Source of the DNA: Acetobacter lambici
Lineage (GTDB): Bacteria; Pseudomonadota; Alphaproteobacteria; Acetobacterales; Acetobacteraceae
Assembly (NCBI RefSeq): GCF_011516885.1
Contig: NZ_WOTD01000001.1
Span: 186,001 to 250,000 of the forward strand
Direction of reading: 5' to 3'
DNA length: 64,000 bases
The notes under the pieces are model-generated. The model saw only the letters and a list, made by a program, of their open reading frames with translations, searched no databases and had not been told where the DNA came from. Positions 36,561 through 46,069 of this stretch are shown piece after piece. How positions within the stretch are numbered: position 1 is the stretch's first letter; the number at the start of each line of letters is the position of its first letter. Both the position numbers and the translations under genes were made by a program.

Positions 36561-38477
36561 TGGCAGGTCCACGGGCTGGGCACAGGCCAGCAGCCTAAGG
36601 CTGACCAGTGCGTGCTCAAAAATTTCCTGCTGTTGTGGGGGCATCTGCGCCACCTGCCGGTCGAGCCAGCGCGCGGTTACGGCGGCCTGACGGGTCACTA
36701 CCGCGCCATCATCCTGCTCCCAGTGCCGCAAAAATGCCCGGAGTGCCTGCTGCACACTATGTGGCGTGGTTGGAGCCAGTGCCAGTTCACGCAGCAGAAT
36801 AACATGCATGCCACTGACCATGCCCGAGAACTGCTGGCGCGCAAAAGCATTGCGCTGCGGGAGCGGAATGCCCTGCGCGTTGCGTACAATACGCACCAGA
36901 CTATCCGCATTGCCGGACAGCCACTGATAAACCGATACGCTGTTATTGGCGGAGGCCAGATCCTGCAACTGCCTGCTGGTCCAACGTGCCGTGCGCAGCA
37001 TGTGGGAGTCTGGCCGGAAGGGCAGAACCGTGCGGTATGTCCACCCGGCTACCAGCACCGCCCCCAAAAATGCGAGTGACGTATTGAGGAAAGAGACCTC
37101 GTCATACCGTCCCTGATTATTTGGCCCCATAAGGACAGGCAGAAACATATTGAACGAAAAAGCATAACCCGCCGTAGCCGGGTTGCGCGCGGCAAGCCCG
37201 CCTATAACCATGGGCACCATGAGTAGCAACACCAGCAGTTCTGGCGTGCTGAGCGCTGGCAGAACCAGCGTGACGTACACACCCGCCACCAGCACGCACC
37301 ACACAGCCCCCCGAAAAAATGGTGCCGAGGCCACAACCGGGTTCTCCCGCGTGGCCAGCAGACCATACACAAGAGCCAGAAGCGACATAAAGGTCGGCCC
37401 CGCAGGCCATGCCGTGACTTCCCACAACAGCCAGCCAACCAGAATACCCGCGCACGCTCGCACGCCGTTTTCCACCGCCTCCAGCGTATGCCTGCGCGAG
37501 CGGATACGAAACCGGAAGCGATCGCCCCGCCTATGGGTCAGGCAGGCATCCACATGCTGCGTAACTGTCCGCTCATCCTTGCGGATGGAAGGCGGCACCT
37601 TTTGTGCTGGCAACAGCTTAAGGGTTGCCAGCCCTTCCGCCCGCGCCAGCATGACCAGTAACCCCGCCAGTGCGGCGCGGGCGTGATCGGCCATGTGACC
37701 ATAACCACCGGCCTCCAGCGCATCGTACTCAATACGGCTGCCTGCGGTTGTTAGTTCGCTTAGCAGCGGGCTCTGGTCCAGCTCTGTTGTCGGGTGGCCT
37801 TCCACCAGACAGGCCACGCGCCTGCGCACCAGCGCCTGCGCATCGTCCAACCGCATTTGCAGCCGGGCACGCGCGCGGGCCTGCAAGCCGGGCATGAACA
37901 AAAGGGCCAGCAGCGCCTCGCACACAACACCCAGCACAATATATGTGCCGCGCGACATGGCGATGTCGAACACCTGATCGGGCTGCATAATGGCCCCCGT
38001 GGCCACAATGGCGGAGGTAAATCCGGTCAGAACCAGCCCGTAGGCTTTGTACCCTTCCAAAAACGTGGCCATGCCGCAGCACAGGCCAATCCAGCAGGCC
38101 AGCACACCAAAAAACAGGGCAGGACTTTGTGGAAAAGCCGCAATAAGCCCCACAGCCACGCAGCACCCCAGAACCGTACCTGCAATGCGCCACCGCGCCT
38201 TGGACAGGCTCTCCCCGCGGGAGGACTGGGCAACCACCCACACGGTCAGTGGTGCCCACTGGGGGCTATCCAGCTCCATGGCCATGGCGATCACAAGCGA
38301 CAACCCGGCGGCAAGAGCCGAACGCACGGCAAAAGCCACATCCCCCCATGATGGAGCGACAAGCCACTTCAGCTTACCTGCCCATCGCAAAAGGAGCGCC
38401 TGCCACATGGCAGACAGGGGCACGCCCCCCCACCGGTGGACGTCTGGCATGCCTGCGTCTGGGTCCATATTGCTCAT
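36558..38477 (-). CDS. FUSC-family (AaeB/YccS-like) inner-membrane exporter
   Basis: A 639-residue membrane protein with two blocks of about five to six hydrophobic helices (around residues 45-200 and 345-510), each followed by a soluble helical region. This is the architecture of the fusaric-acid-resistance/AaeB family of aromatic-acid exporters. Visible family stretches are SPQWAPLTVWVVAQSSRGESLSKARWRIAGT-like in the first block (20 residues from SPQWAPL on) and a degenerate copy in the second. No ribosome site is clear before ATG 38477. It follows a LysR gene on the same strand with a candidate operator between them. The substrate could be an aromatic or weak acid, unproven. Confidence 0.85.
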   Translation of the reverse strand: MSNMDPDAGMPDVHRWGGVPLSAMWQALLLRWAGKLKWLVAPSWGDVAFAVRSALAAGLSLVIAMAMELDSPQWAPLTVWVVAQSSRGESLSKARWRIAGTVLGCCVAVGLIAAFPQSPALFFGVLACWIGLCCGMATFLEGYKAYGLVLTGFTSAIVATGAIMQPDQVFDIAMSRGTYIVLGVVCEALLALLFMPGLQARARARLQMRLDDAQALVRRRVACLVEGHPTTELDQSPLLSELTTAGSRIEYDALEAGGYGHMADHARAALAGLLVMLARAEGLATLKLLPAQKVPPSIRKDERTVTQHVDACLTHRRGDRFRFRIRSRRHTLEAVENGVRACAGILVGWLLWEVTAWPAGPTFMSLLALVYGLLATRENPVVASAPFFRGAVWCVLVAGVYVTLVLPALSTPELLVLLLMVPMVIGGLAARNPATAGYAFSFNMFLPVLMGPNNQGRYDEVSFLNTSLAFLGAVLVAGWTYRTVLPFRPDSHMLRTARWTSRQLQDLASANNSVSVYQWLSGNADSLVRIVRNAQGIPLPQRNAFARQQFSGMVSGMHVILLRELALAPTTPHSVQQALRAFLRHWEQDDGAVVTRQAAVTARWLDRQVAQMPPQQQEIFEHALVSLRLLACAQPVDLP

Positions 38478-38560
38478 GGTGTGTTGTACTCAGCCAACCG
38501 GAAAAACCGCACGATGTTCAGCTTGCCCGTATAAGTCCAAGCGTTTATTCTGATCACATC

Positions 38561-38575
38561 ATAAGCAAAACTTAT
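38561..38575. promoter_or_regulatory. LysR-type operator candidate (ATAAG-N5-CTTAT)
   Basis: A perfect 15-base inverted repeat of the T-N11-A kind bound by LysR regulators, 84 bases before the FUSC start and just past the LysR stop. A further ATAAG half-site lies at 38531-38535. Confidence 0.5.
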
Positions 38576-38592
38576 AATGAACCCGCATTAGA

Positions 38593-39498
38593 CTAAGCGG
38601 TATAAATATCGTCCAGTTCCAGACTGGTGGAAACATGCCACAATCGGGTCAGCAGCGCCGTGGAATTGGGCTGGTTCAGCCGCAGCACCCCAACCTCTGG
38701 CGCAGGCGACGGGTCCAGCCTGCGGATCTGTAGTGGGCCCATAAACCCCATACGCTCCGGCAGGGCGGACACAGGCATAATACCAGCAACCTTGCCCGCC
38801 ATAATTTCCACATGCAGCAGTTCCAGCACGTTGGTCTCAAGCATAACGCGCGGTGTAACCCCTGCGTGCGCAAAACAGGCATCCACCAGTTGCCTGCTCC
38901 GCATATTGCGGTTGAGCAGGCCCAACGGTAGTGCCGCCGCCTGCTCCCACCCGCACTCCCGCCCCGCAGGCAGCGGAATGGATGGAGCCGCAATAAGCAC
39001 ATACTGCTCGGCATACAGACGCTGGACCTCAAACGGTCCGTCCTTGGGAACCTGATCCAGATACATCAGCCCCAGTTGAATACGCTGCTCCCTGAGTTGG
39101 TGCAGAATTTCGGCATTGGGATAAACGGTGACCTCAACCTGCAAGGCCGGTACGGCGCTACGGAAATGCTCCAGCAGCAATGGCACAACCTGCACCCCCT
39201 GCGGCATAACGCCAATGGAGACAAACCCGCCTGCCACATCCTGCGCAAAGGCGGCCTCCTGCCGCAGACTGTCCAGATCAGCCAGCGTCTGGCGTGCCCA
39301 GATCAGCACACGCTGGCCTTCCTCCGTCAGCCCGAAAAACCGGCGGTTGCGATTGATGATGGTAATACCCAGCTCGTTTTCCAACTGCCGGACTGCGGAG
39401 GAAAGAGCAGGCTGGGACACACCACATGCCTGTGCCGCGCGTGAAAAATGGCGGTGCTGGTCCAGTGCGATCAGGTAGCTGAGTTGGCGCAAAAACAC
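38593..39498 (-). CDS. LysR-type transcriptional regulator
   Basis: 301 residues. The N-terminal winged helix-turn-helix (LIALDQHRHFSRAAQACGVSQPALSSAV) is followed by a two-lobe effector domain (FVSIGVMPQGVQVVPLLLEH onward). GTG start with AAAGGGG about ten bases upstream. It is co-directional with and upstream of the FUSC exporter gene, which it may control; aromatic or organic acids are typical inducers in such pairs. The effector is not readable from sequence. Confidence 0.92.
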   Translation of the reverse strand: MFLRQLSYLIALDQHRHFSRAAQACGVSQPALSSAVRQLENELGITIINRNRRFFGLTEEGQRVLIWARQTLADLDSLRQEAAFAQDVAGGFVSIGVMPQGVQVVPLLLEHFRSAVPALQVEVTVYPNAEILHQLREQRIQLGLMYLDQVPKDGPFEVQRLYAEQYVLIAAPSIPLPAGRECGWEQAAALPLGLLNRNMRSRQLVDACFAHAGVTPRVMLETNVLELLHVEIMAGKVAGIMPVSALPERMGFMGPLQIRRLDPSPAPEVGVLRLNQPNSTALLTRLWHVSTSLELDDIYTA

Positions 39499-39617
39499 CT
39501 GTGCGATGCCCCTTTACCCAAAATAATGCAGCGGTCCGCAGCCCTGCCCCCGCCCGCACTCACCAGCCGCCACACTGGTGCTGCACCAATACGGCACAAA
39601 CCTGCAATAATGCGGCC

Positions 39618-41165
39618 TTAGCCGATTTCAATCCCGATCTGTTTGATATCGTGGAACTTGATATCCGGGTTCTGATCCTCTGTCCGGCGCATCATAAAGT
39701 TCGAAGTCGCCAGAAAAACCGGGTCATCATCCAGATCATCCGCCATGGCCGAACGATTGGATGCGGTAAATGCCTCAATTTTATCCCGCGAGCCGGTTAT
39801 CCAGCGCGCAAGGGAGAAAGGTGTGGAATCAAAACCGATACCAACGCCATATTCCGCCCGTAAACGGGCCTGCAACACATCAAGCTGGAGCGTACCCACC
39901 ACCCCCACAATGGGAGGTGACCCATCCTGAGGGCGGAAAAGCTGGACCACGCCCTCCTCCGCCAGTTGCACCAGCGCCTGTTTGAGCTTTTTGGCCTTCA
40001 TGGCGTCATCCAGCCGGACACGGCGCAGAATTTCGGGCGCAAAATAAGGCACGCCTGTAAAGCGGATGTCCTCGCCTTCGGTCAGGGTATCGCCAATACG
40101 CAGGGTACCGTGGTTGGGAATACCCACCACATCGCCAGCAAAGGCCTCTTCTGCCAGATGCCGGTCCTGCGCAAAAAAGAACTGGGGTGTATGCACCGCA
40201 AAGCTTTTGCCCGTGCGGGTGTGCTTAAGGCGCATACCCCGCGTAAGACGGCCTGAGCATATCCGGGCAAAGGCAATACGGTCGCGGTGGTTGGGGTCCA
40301 TGTTGGCTTGAATTTTGAACACCAGCGCCGTCATACCCGGTTCATCCGCCGTTACCGTGCGGCTTTCGGCAGCCTGCGCACGGGGGGATGGACCAAACGC
40401 CACCAGCGCGTCCAAAAGGTCGGTCACGCCTATTTCCTTGATCGCACTCCCAAAAAAGACCGGGGTCAGATGGCCTGCATCAAAGGATTCGCGGTCAAAC
40501 TCCGGCAGGGCGGCCTCGGCCAGCTCCAGCTCCTCGCGCATGTGCACAAGCCGGTCGTCGTCCTCGGGCAGCGGAGTTAGCGTGTTCAGCTTGCCGTTCA
40601 GCAGATCATACGTGCCGATAAAGGTTGCGGCCCGGCCAACCGGCCATGTGGCGGGGCATGTATCGAGTGCAAGGGAAGATGCAATTTCGTCGAGCAGGGC
40701 AAAGGGGTCCTGTGCCTCGCGGTCCATCTTGTTGATGAAGGTGACGATGGGAATATCGCGCAGGCGGCAGATTTCGAACAGTTTGCGTGTCCGGTCTTCT
40801 ATGCCTTTGGCGGCGTCGATCACCATGACCGCCGAATCCACTGCTGTCAGGGTTCGGTAGGTATCTTCCGAAAAGTCTTCATGGCCCGGCGTGTCGAGCA
40901 GGTTGAACACGCACCCGCCGTAGTCAAACGTCATGACAGAACTGACAACGGAAATCCCGCGATCACGCTCAATGGCCATCCAGTCCGACCGTGTGCGGCG
41001 GCGTTCGCCCTTGGCCCGCACGTTACCCGCCAGCTGAATGGCACCACCGGCACGCAGAATGCGCTCGGTCAGTGTGGTTTTACCGGCATCGGGGTGCGAG
41101 ATGATCGCAAACGTACGACGGCGGATAATTTCCTTACCCAGTTCAGGATTGGCGGTATCAGACAT
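39618..41165 (-). CDS. prfC: Peptide chain release factor 3
   Basis: A 515-residue translational GTPase that recycles RF1/RF2 from ribosomes. G1 is SHPDAGKTT, G2 region RDRGISVVSS, G3 DTPGHEDF, G4 NKMDRE. Domain II and the RF3-specific C-terminal domain (QLDVLQARLRAEYGVGI) follow. GGAA lies seven bases before the ATG. It is 100 bases downstream of rpsD on the same strand, with a terminator between. Confidence 0.96.
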   Translation of the reverse strand: MSDTANPELGKEIIRRRTFAIISHPDAGKTTLTERILRAGGAIQLAGNVRAKGERRRTRSDWMAIERDRGISVVSSVMTFDYGGCVFNLLDTPGHEDFSEDTYRTLTAVDSAVMVIDAAKGIEDRTRKLFEICRLRDIPIVTFINKMDREAQDPFALLDEIASSLALDTCPATWPVGRAATFIGTYDLLNGKLNTLTPLPEDDDRLVHMREELELAEAALPEFDRESFDAGHLTPVFFGSAIKEIGVTDLLDALVAFGPSPRAQAAESRTVTADEPGMTALVFKIQANMDPNHRDRIAFARICSGRLTRGMRLKHTRTGKSFAVHTPQFFFAQDRHLAEEAFAGDVVGIPNHGTLRIGDTLTEGEDIRFTGVPYFAPEILRRVRLDDAMKAKKLKQALVQLAEEGVVQLFRPQDGSPPIVGVVGTLQLDVLQARLRAEYGVGIGFDSTPFSLARWITGSRDKIEAFTASNRSAMADDLDDDPVFLATSNFMMRRTEDQNPDIKFHDIKQIGIEIG

Positions 41166-41194
41166 AAATCAGTTCCGGGGCTTCTGGCATGAAT

Positions 41195-41238
41195 AAAAAC
41201 GGCAAACGCCGGATGGAGAGTAACCCCTCCACCCGGCG
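41195..41238 (-). terminator. rpsD terminator
   Basis: On the minus strand CGCCGGGTGGAG pairs with CTCCATCCGGCG around a short loop; GTTTGCCG then five T follow. It lies 27 bases past the rpsD stop. Confidence 0.7.
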
Positions 41239-41264
41239 TCCACAGGTCGAACCGGAGTTCCCGA

Positions 41265-41882
41265 TTAACGGGAGTAGAATTCGACCACCAGGTTCGGTTC
41301 CATCTGCACCGGATACGGCACATCGGAAAGCTGCGGGCCACGCAGGAACGTGCCCTTCATCTGGCGATGATCTACTTCCATGTATTCCGGCACGTCACGC
41401 TCGGCGGACTGGGTTGCATCCAGAACGATGGCGAGCTGCTTGGACTTTTCGCGCACTTCGATCACGTCACCATCCTTAACGATGTAGGACGGGATGTTCA
41501 GCTTGCGGCCGTTGACCAGAATGTGGCCATGGCTGATGAACTGACGTGCGGCAAACGGCGTGATCGCGAACTTCATGCGGTAGATGACCGCGTCCAGACG
41601 ACGTTCGAGCAGGTTGATCAGGTTTTCAGACGTATCGCCCTTGCGACGCACGGCTTCCTGATAGTAACGGCGGAACTGCTTTTCCGTGATGTTGCCGTAG
41701 TAGCCCTTGAGCTTCTGCTTGGCCATCAGCTGGACAGAGAAGTCGGAAGGCTTGCCCTTGCGGCGCTGACCGTGCTGACCCGGACCGTATTCACGACGGT
41801 TAACGGGGGACTTTGCACGGCCCCACAGGTTTACGCCAAGGCGGCGGTTGATTTTGTACTTGCTCTCAAGGCGCTTGCTCAT
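41265..41882 (-). CDS. rpsD: 30S ribosomal protein S4
   Basis: A 205-residue uS4. It opens [20 protein letters not shown] and contains the S4 RNA-binding domain ([36 protein letters not shown]). No zinc-Cys cluster, so it is the C-minus form. GAAGAG lies eight bases before the ATG at 41882; the longer open frame is not supported. Monocistronic, as is common in alphaproteobacteria. Confidence 0.97.
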   Translation of the reverse strand: MSKRLESKYKINRRLGVNLWGRAKSPVNRREYGPGQHGQRRKGKPSDFSVQLMAKQKLKGYYGNITEKQFRRYYQEAVRRKGDTSENLINLLERRLDAVIYRMKFAITPFAARQFISHGHILVNGRKLNIPSYIVKDGDVIEVREKSKQLAIVLDATQSAERDVPEYMEVDHRQMKGTFLRGPQLSDVPYPVQMEPNLVVEFYSR

Positions 41883-42184
41883 AGTGCGCTCTTCATCTCT
41901 CAACAGGCAGGCTGGGAGAAACAGCCCGTCATTACACCGGTAGTCTCCGTCCACCACGGATCGGAGCGGGCGCATACCGCATTACCAGCAAAAAGGCGCT
42001 GGCCGGTCTGTCCACATTCCCGGCAATGGTCGCAGGATTTACGAGAACGTCGCCCACCTGTCAACAAAAGCCACGCAGGTGGTGCGGATTACTGGCGTGT
42101 GCCCCTGTTTTTGCTTTGTATTAATGGGTGGCAACATACTATCAGATCATCACTCTCTTCCTCTGATATGCAAGGATGAACTCC
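41883..42184. other. Divergent intergenic region rpsD / hdeD
   Basis: About 300 bases holding the rpsD leader and presumably both promoters. A hairpin-forming pair CCACCTG...CAGGTGG lies at about 42053-42082. No gene or tRNA was recognised in it. Confidence 0.5.
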
Positions 42185-42715
42185 ATGCCATTTGCACACA
42201 AATGGGCCCTCTTCGTCGGATTGGGCATTGCACTGGTCATACTGGGCTTTGTGGCCTGTATTGACGCTGTGTCCGTAACACTCGCCAGCACCATGTTTAT
42301 TGGTGGCCTGCTTATTTTTGCCGGGATCATGCAGGGCGTACATGCCCTTGCGGTCAAGGACTGGGGCGGATTCCTGTTTTCCCTGCTCTGTGGCGGGCTT
42401 TATATTATTGCCGGTGCGCTGCTGATCAAGGAACCAGTCTCTGGCTCCGTGGCCATTACGGTTTTTGCCTCGGTCTGTTTTGTTGTGGTTGGCGTTCTGC
42501 GCTCGGTTATGGCGCTGCAATACCGTGGCCTGCCGGGCTGGGGCATTATTCTGGGCAGCGGGCTGATCAGCCTTGTGGTGGGCGTGTGCCTGTACCTCAG
42601 CCTGCCGTGGTCCGGCCTGTGGCTGATTGGTACCTTTATTGCCGTGGAACTGATTGCAAGCGGCATTGGCTGGGTACAGTTCGGCCTTGCCCTGCGCCAG
42701 AGCAACCTGCGCTAA
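42185..42715 (+). CDS. hdeD: HdeD-family membrane protein (acid resistance)
   Basis: A 176-residue protein that is nearly all hydrophobic, with six predicted membrane helices in three repeated pairs (VGLGIALVILGFVACIDAV, GGLLIFAGIMQGVHAL, IIAGALLIKEP and later copies), the pattern of the HdeD/DUF308 family. In E. coli HdeD aids acid resistance at high cell density by an unclear mechanism. ATG at 42185 has AAGGA eight bases upstream; the earlier ATG at 42176 overlaps that site. An acid-stress role suits an acetic acid producer but is inferred. Confidence 0.88.
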   Translation: MPFAHKWALFVGLGIALVILGFVACIDAVSVTLASTMFIGGLLIFAGIMQGVHALAVKDWGGFLFSLLCGGLYIIAGALLIKEPVSGSVAITVFASVCFVVVGVLRSVMALQYRGLPGWGIILGSGLISLVVGVCLYLSLPWSGLWLIGTFIAVELIASGIGWVQFGLALRQSNLR

Positions 42716-42754
42716 AGGCATAGCGCAGGCACCATAGCGGCAGGCCGGGAGACG

Positions 42755-45397
42755 TTACTCCTGACCTGCCTCTTTGCCCGAACCCTCACCAGCATCGGGC
42801 TTTTCGGGCGGCATAAGGGCCAGCACATCCGTCTCGGGTGAGAGCAGTGCCCTTGCGGCCAGACCATCCTCATCCATGGCCGCTATTTTCTGCCTTGGCA
42901 GGAGAGATGTCGGACGTTCGCCCGCCTCGCGCTTACGCAGAATGGTTTCGATATTCTGCATCACCACCGGGTAGTCATCGACCAGACGGCGGAAGCGTGA
43001 CGCCTTGATGGCCATAAAGTGCCCGAACTGCACCGCACGCACGTTGCCAACGCACCGCCAGCCGTGCAGAGCCTCCTGCGCGCCCAGCAGGTCCCCTGCG
43101 CCGTACAGTTCATCCACACCCGCTATATGCGCCTCCACCAGCCCAGCGCTGATGAAGTAGACGTAGCGCATCTTTTGCCCCTTGCGGCACAGCAGCTCCT
43201 GCGGCGCCACAAACCGCAGAGATGTGGTGGTGGCCAGATCATGCAACTCCGCGCCGGGCAGGCCCTTGAACACCGCCGCATTTTTAATCCGGTCTTCAAT
43301 TCCGCTACGCAGGTCAAAGCTCAACCGCTTGTTCAGCCTGTGCCTGCGCCGCTCCAGTTCCTTGAGCAATTCGCGGTTCAGTTCATCACTGATCAGGGAT
43401 TCCGCGAGCAGGGTATCGTATTCCTCCCCTTCCAGACGGAGAGATATCTGGCGGAAGATGCGGTTTTCCAGCGCCTCGGCATAGCCATGGTAGTGCAGGC
43501 GCAGGGTTTCCAGCGCCTCATCAAGCAGTTTACGCTGGCGCGAGAGCACCTCGGCCACAATTTCCCCAATACGGCTACCCAGCGTGGGTTCCAGCCGCTC
43601 GCGCATGAAGCGGGTCAGCGAGATGGAAATAAAATGCGCCACCATCAGCATTTCAAACCGTTCGGCCATGCACAGCATTAACGGCCTGTCCCAGTGCAGG
43701 TAATTATGGATCCACTGCGCCAGATCAAACCGGAAGGATGGGCTGAGCCGCCGCCGGAGAGCCCGCACATAGCCCAGACGGCCTTCCAGCCTTGCTCCAT
43801 CAATAGCGGCTTCGGATGAGCGCAGCAGGGTTTCCATCACCCGGCGGGACAACCCCTGCATACGGAACAGGTCCAGCAGCAAAGAGCGTTCCTGACTGGC
43901 AATGGTGATCAGGGCAAGGTTGACGCGCTGAGTGTCAGACAAAGCCTGATCGAACACATTGGCGGCCTGCTCCTCCTCCGAGCGGCGTTCGATCTGGTCC
44001 AGAACCGGGCGCGTGGCATCCGCGCTAAAGCCTAGTTCGCCCCCCAGTTCCTCCGCCCGTTCGCGCACATTGCCCAGACCAATGCCCAGAACCTGATGCC
44101 GCATGGCCTCATCAATGGGAGAAAGCTGGTCAAGTTTCAAAAACAGAACAAGCGAGCGCAGGGTGGTGCCATTGACCAGCAGGGTAATCAGAACAAACCC
44201 TGTGGCGATGATCCCAATAAAATGAGCAATTGGTGTAGCCACATGTTCGTTTTCGGTAACCGCCAGCGCTAGAGCCAGCGTAATGGCCCCACGCAACCCG
44301 CCCCACACCATGGTAACCTTGAACGGCGTTGGCACGGGGGGGGAAAGACGCGACCACGCCAGAAGCGGCAACATGCCAAACACCACGGCGGCACGCGCGG
44401 TCAGCCCGGCCACACTTGCAATCAGGATCAGGACCCAGTCCCAGCGGGTCATGCCCACCAGCAGGTGCGGCACCAGCATGGAGGCGAGCACAAACACCAG
44501 TGACCCCGCCCAGAACACCAGTTGCTGCCAGAGCTGGTTAAGGAACAGCCACGTTTGGGGCCGCACGGTGGATGGCCCGTAAACCGAGAGCGTCAGCCCC
44601 GCAGCAGCCGTCGCCACCACACCGGATACGCCCAGAAATTCGTCCGAAATAATATAGACAACATAAGGCAGTGCGACGCTGAGCGTAATTTCAGCCGCGG
44701 AACTGCCAATGGCCGACATCATGGCCAGCGTCAGCCGACCACACAGCACCCCGACCACCAGCGCCCCCACGAAGGACACGACGAACGAGACAACCGCCTC
44801 CCCCGGATGAATGGCGCGGTGGAGTGTGACCGAAGGCAACAGGATGGAAAAAATGGAAATGGCGGCCGCATCATTCAGCAGCGCTTCCCCCTCCACCAGT
44901 CGGGTCAGGCGGGTGGAGGCTCCGATATCGCGGAAAATCCCGGCCACGGCGGACGGGTCCGTGGTCGCCACAATGGAGCCAAGCAGCAGGCAGACCACCA
45001 GTGGCATGCCCGCAAACGGCATAAGGGCAAAACCGATCAGGGCGGTGGACAGGGCCACAGCCACCACGGCCAGCAGCAGAACGGTTGCCGCCTCATGCGC
45101 CAGACGGCGTACATCAATAGCCAGAGCGCCCTGAAAAACCAGCACAGGCAGAAATATAAGCAGGAACGACTCACTGCTTATGGGAAAATCAAGCAGGGTT
45201 TCTGCTATGCCGCTCAGAGCGGAAGCATAGGATGTCCGCAGCGCAAAATCCGCCAGAGAGCCGATAATAATACCCACAATGGCCAGCAGAACGGTCTCGG
45301 ACAGTTCAAGCTTGCGGGCAATCGGCTGCACCGCGCTCACCACGACCAGAAGGAGCGCAATAACAAGTAGTATCGCAGCCAGACCTGTTACCGCCAT
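42755..45397 (-). CDS. Na+/H+ exchanger fused to a cyclic-nucleotide-binding-like domain
   Basis: About 880 residues. The first 420 form a CPA1 antiporter (NhaP/NHE type) with around 12 helices. VATTDPSAVAGIF and EGEALLNDAAAISIF carry the ion-binding Asp residues, and MVWGGLRGAITLALAL is the conserved Arg helix. A long helical cytosolic linker follows. Then comes a cNMP-binding-like fold at about 690-800 (VFKGLPGAELHDLA, LCRKGQKMRYVYFISAGLVE). The canonical GE...RxA phosphate-binding cassette is altered to GDLLGAQEALHGWR, so ligand binding is uncertain. Bacterial relatives of this layout exist and resemble sperm NHE. ATG 45397 has AGAGG nine bases upstream. Confidence 0.88.
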   Translation of the reverse strand: MAVTGLAAILLVIALLLVVVSAVQPIARKLELSETVLLAIVGIIIGSLADFALRTSYASALSGIAETLLDFPISSESFLLIFLPVLVFQGALAIDVRRLAHEAATVLLLAVVAVALSTALIGFALMPFAGMPLVVCLLLGSIVATTDPSAVAGIFRDIGASTRLTRLVEGEALLNDAAAISIFSILLPSVTLHRAIHPGEAVVSFVVSFVGALVVGVLCGRLTLAMMSAIGSSAAEITLSVALPYVVYIISDEFLGVSGVVATAAAGLTLSVYGPSTVRPQTWLFLNQLWQQLVFWAGSLVFVLASMLVPHLLVGMTRWDWVLILIASVAGLTARAAVVFGMLPLLAWSRLSPPVPTPFKVTMVWGGLRGAITLALALAVTENEHVATPIAHFIGIIATGFVLITLLVNGTTLRSLVLFLKLDQLSPIDEAMRHQVLGIGLGNVRERAEELGGELGFSADATRPVLDQIERRSEEEQAANVFDQALSDTQRVNLALITIASQERSLLLDLFRMQGLSRRVMETLLRSSEAAIDGARLEGRLGYVRALRRRLSPSFRFDLAQWIHNYLHWDRPLMLCMAERFEMLMVAHFISISLTRFMRERLEPTLGSRIGEIVAEVLSRQRKLLDEALETLRLHYHGYAEALENRIFRQISLRLEGEEYDTLLAESLISDELNRELLKELERRRHRLNKRLSFDLRSGIEDRIKNAAVFKGLPGAELHDLATTTSLRFVAPQELLCRKGQKMRYVYFISAGLVEAHIAGVDELYGAGDLLGAQEALHGWRCVGNVRAVQFGHFMAIKASRFRRLVDDYPVVMQNIETILRKREAGERPTSLLPRQKIAAMDEDGLAARALLSPETDVLALMPPEKPDAGEGSGKEAGQE

Positions 45398-45648
45398 ACC
45401 CATGCCCCTCTTTGCCAAAACCTGTCTGAATTCCACCCTTGCTAACACAATGATAAGGCAAGGAAATGGCAGACTCTGCTCTCTGGCTCCGCTTTTAACA
45501 GGCCCGAGGCAACCATGCCACACCTGCAAGCACAGGTCTGGAACATGCAGGCAGCGCATAACTGCCTGTTTTACGGAACCTGCTGAACACACAAGGCATG
45601 ACCGCAAACCACACAGGGCAAGACTTTTCGGGCGGGAAGATTGGGAGT

Positions 45649-45906
45649 ATGCTCCCACGCATGAAAAAACTGATGTGCTCCCGACCTCAGCTTGCCATGC
45701 TTGTGTTTATTCTCACAGGACTTTCGGCCTGTGCTGAAGACCCGCATGCGCATTATTACCATCCGCACAGCCACAAAGGGCAGGCCGCCCCCGACTGGTA
45801 CAGACCACCAGCAACACCACAGAACACCTTCCAGTATAAAAATTCCAAGAATTTTTATACAAAAAAGGCTGTTGGGGCTCAGGAAGGCCTACAGTATGAC
45901 CGATAA
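45649..45906 (+). CDS. Small His-rich lipoprotein, unknown
   Basis: An 85-residue protein with a lipoprotein signal, basic start then LAMLVFILTGLSAC as core and lipobox. The mature part opens CAEDPHAHYYHPHSHKG, which is His-rich and could bind metal, and is otherwise unfamiliar. GGGAAGA lies eight bases before ATG 45649; ATG 45661 is an alternative. Its last codons overlap the next small gene by 11 bases. Real but uncharacterised. Confidence 0.7.
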   Translation: MLPRMKKLMCSRPQLAMLVFILTGLSACAEDPHAHYYHPHSHKGQAAPDWYRPPATPQNTFQYKNSKNFYTKKAVGAQEGLQYDR

Positions 45907-46069
45907 AGATAAAACGGAAAAAGTTGTTCGTCTGGCCATTATTGCCGGGGCGATCATGGTTGGCATTATTGTTCTGACCTCCATGTATTCCGGCTTTGCC
46001 GCCCTTATGACCGGCCAACCCATGCCCGGGCAGCCCGCCCAGACCATGGGGCCGAATGAGACCCATTAA
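45896..46069 (+). CDS. 57-residue single-span membrane protein, unknown
   Basis: MTDKDKTEKVVRLAIIAGAI starts a short charged head, then one membrane helix (LAIIAGAIMVGIIVLTSMY), then a Met/Pro/Gly-rich tail. It overlaps the lipoprotein gene by 11 bases and the following solute-binding-protein gene by 14 bases in different frames, so the three are translationally linked. No known family recognised. Confidence 0.65.
   Translation: MTDKDKTEKVVRLAIIAGAIMVGIIVLTSMYSGFAALMTGQPMPGQPAQTMGPNETH

Noticed and set aside
43019-43681. 220-codon plus frame inside the exchanger gene
   Set aside because: Antisense shadow; the composition matches the reversed coding of the helical linker.
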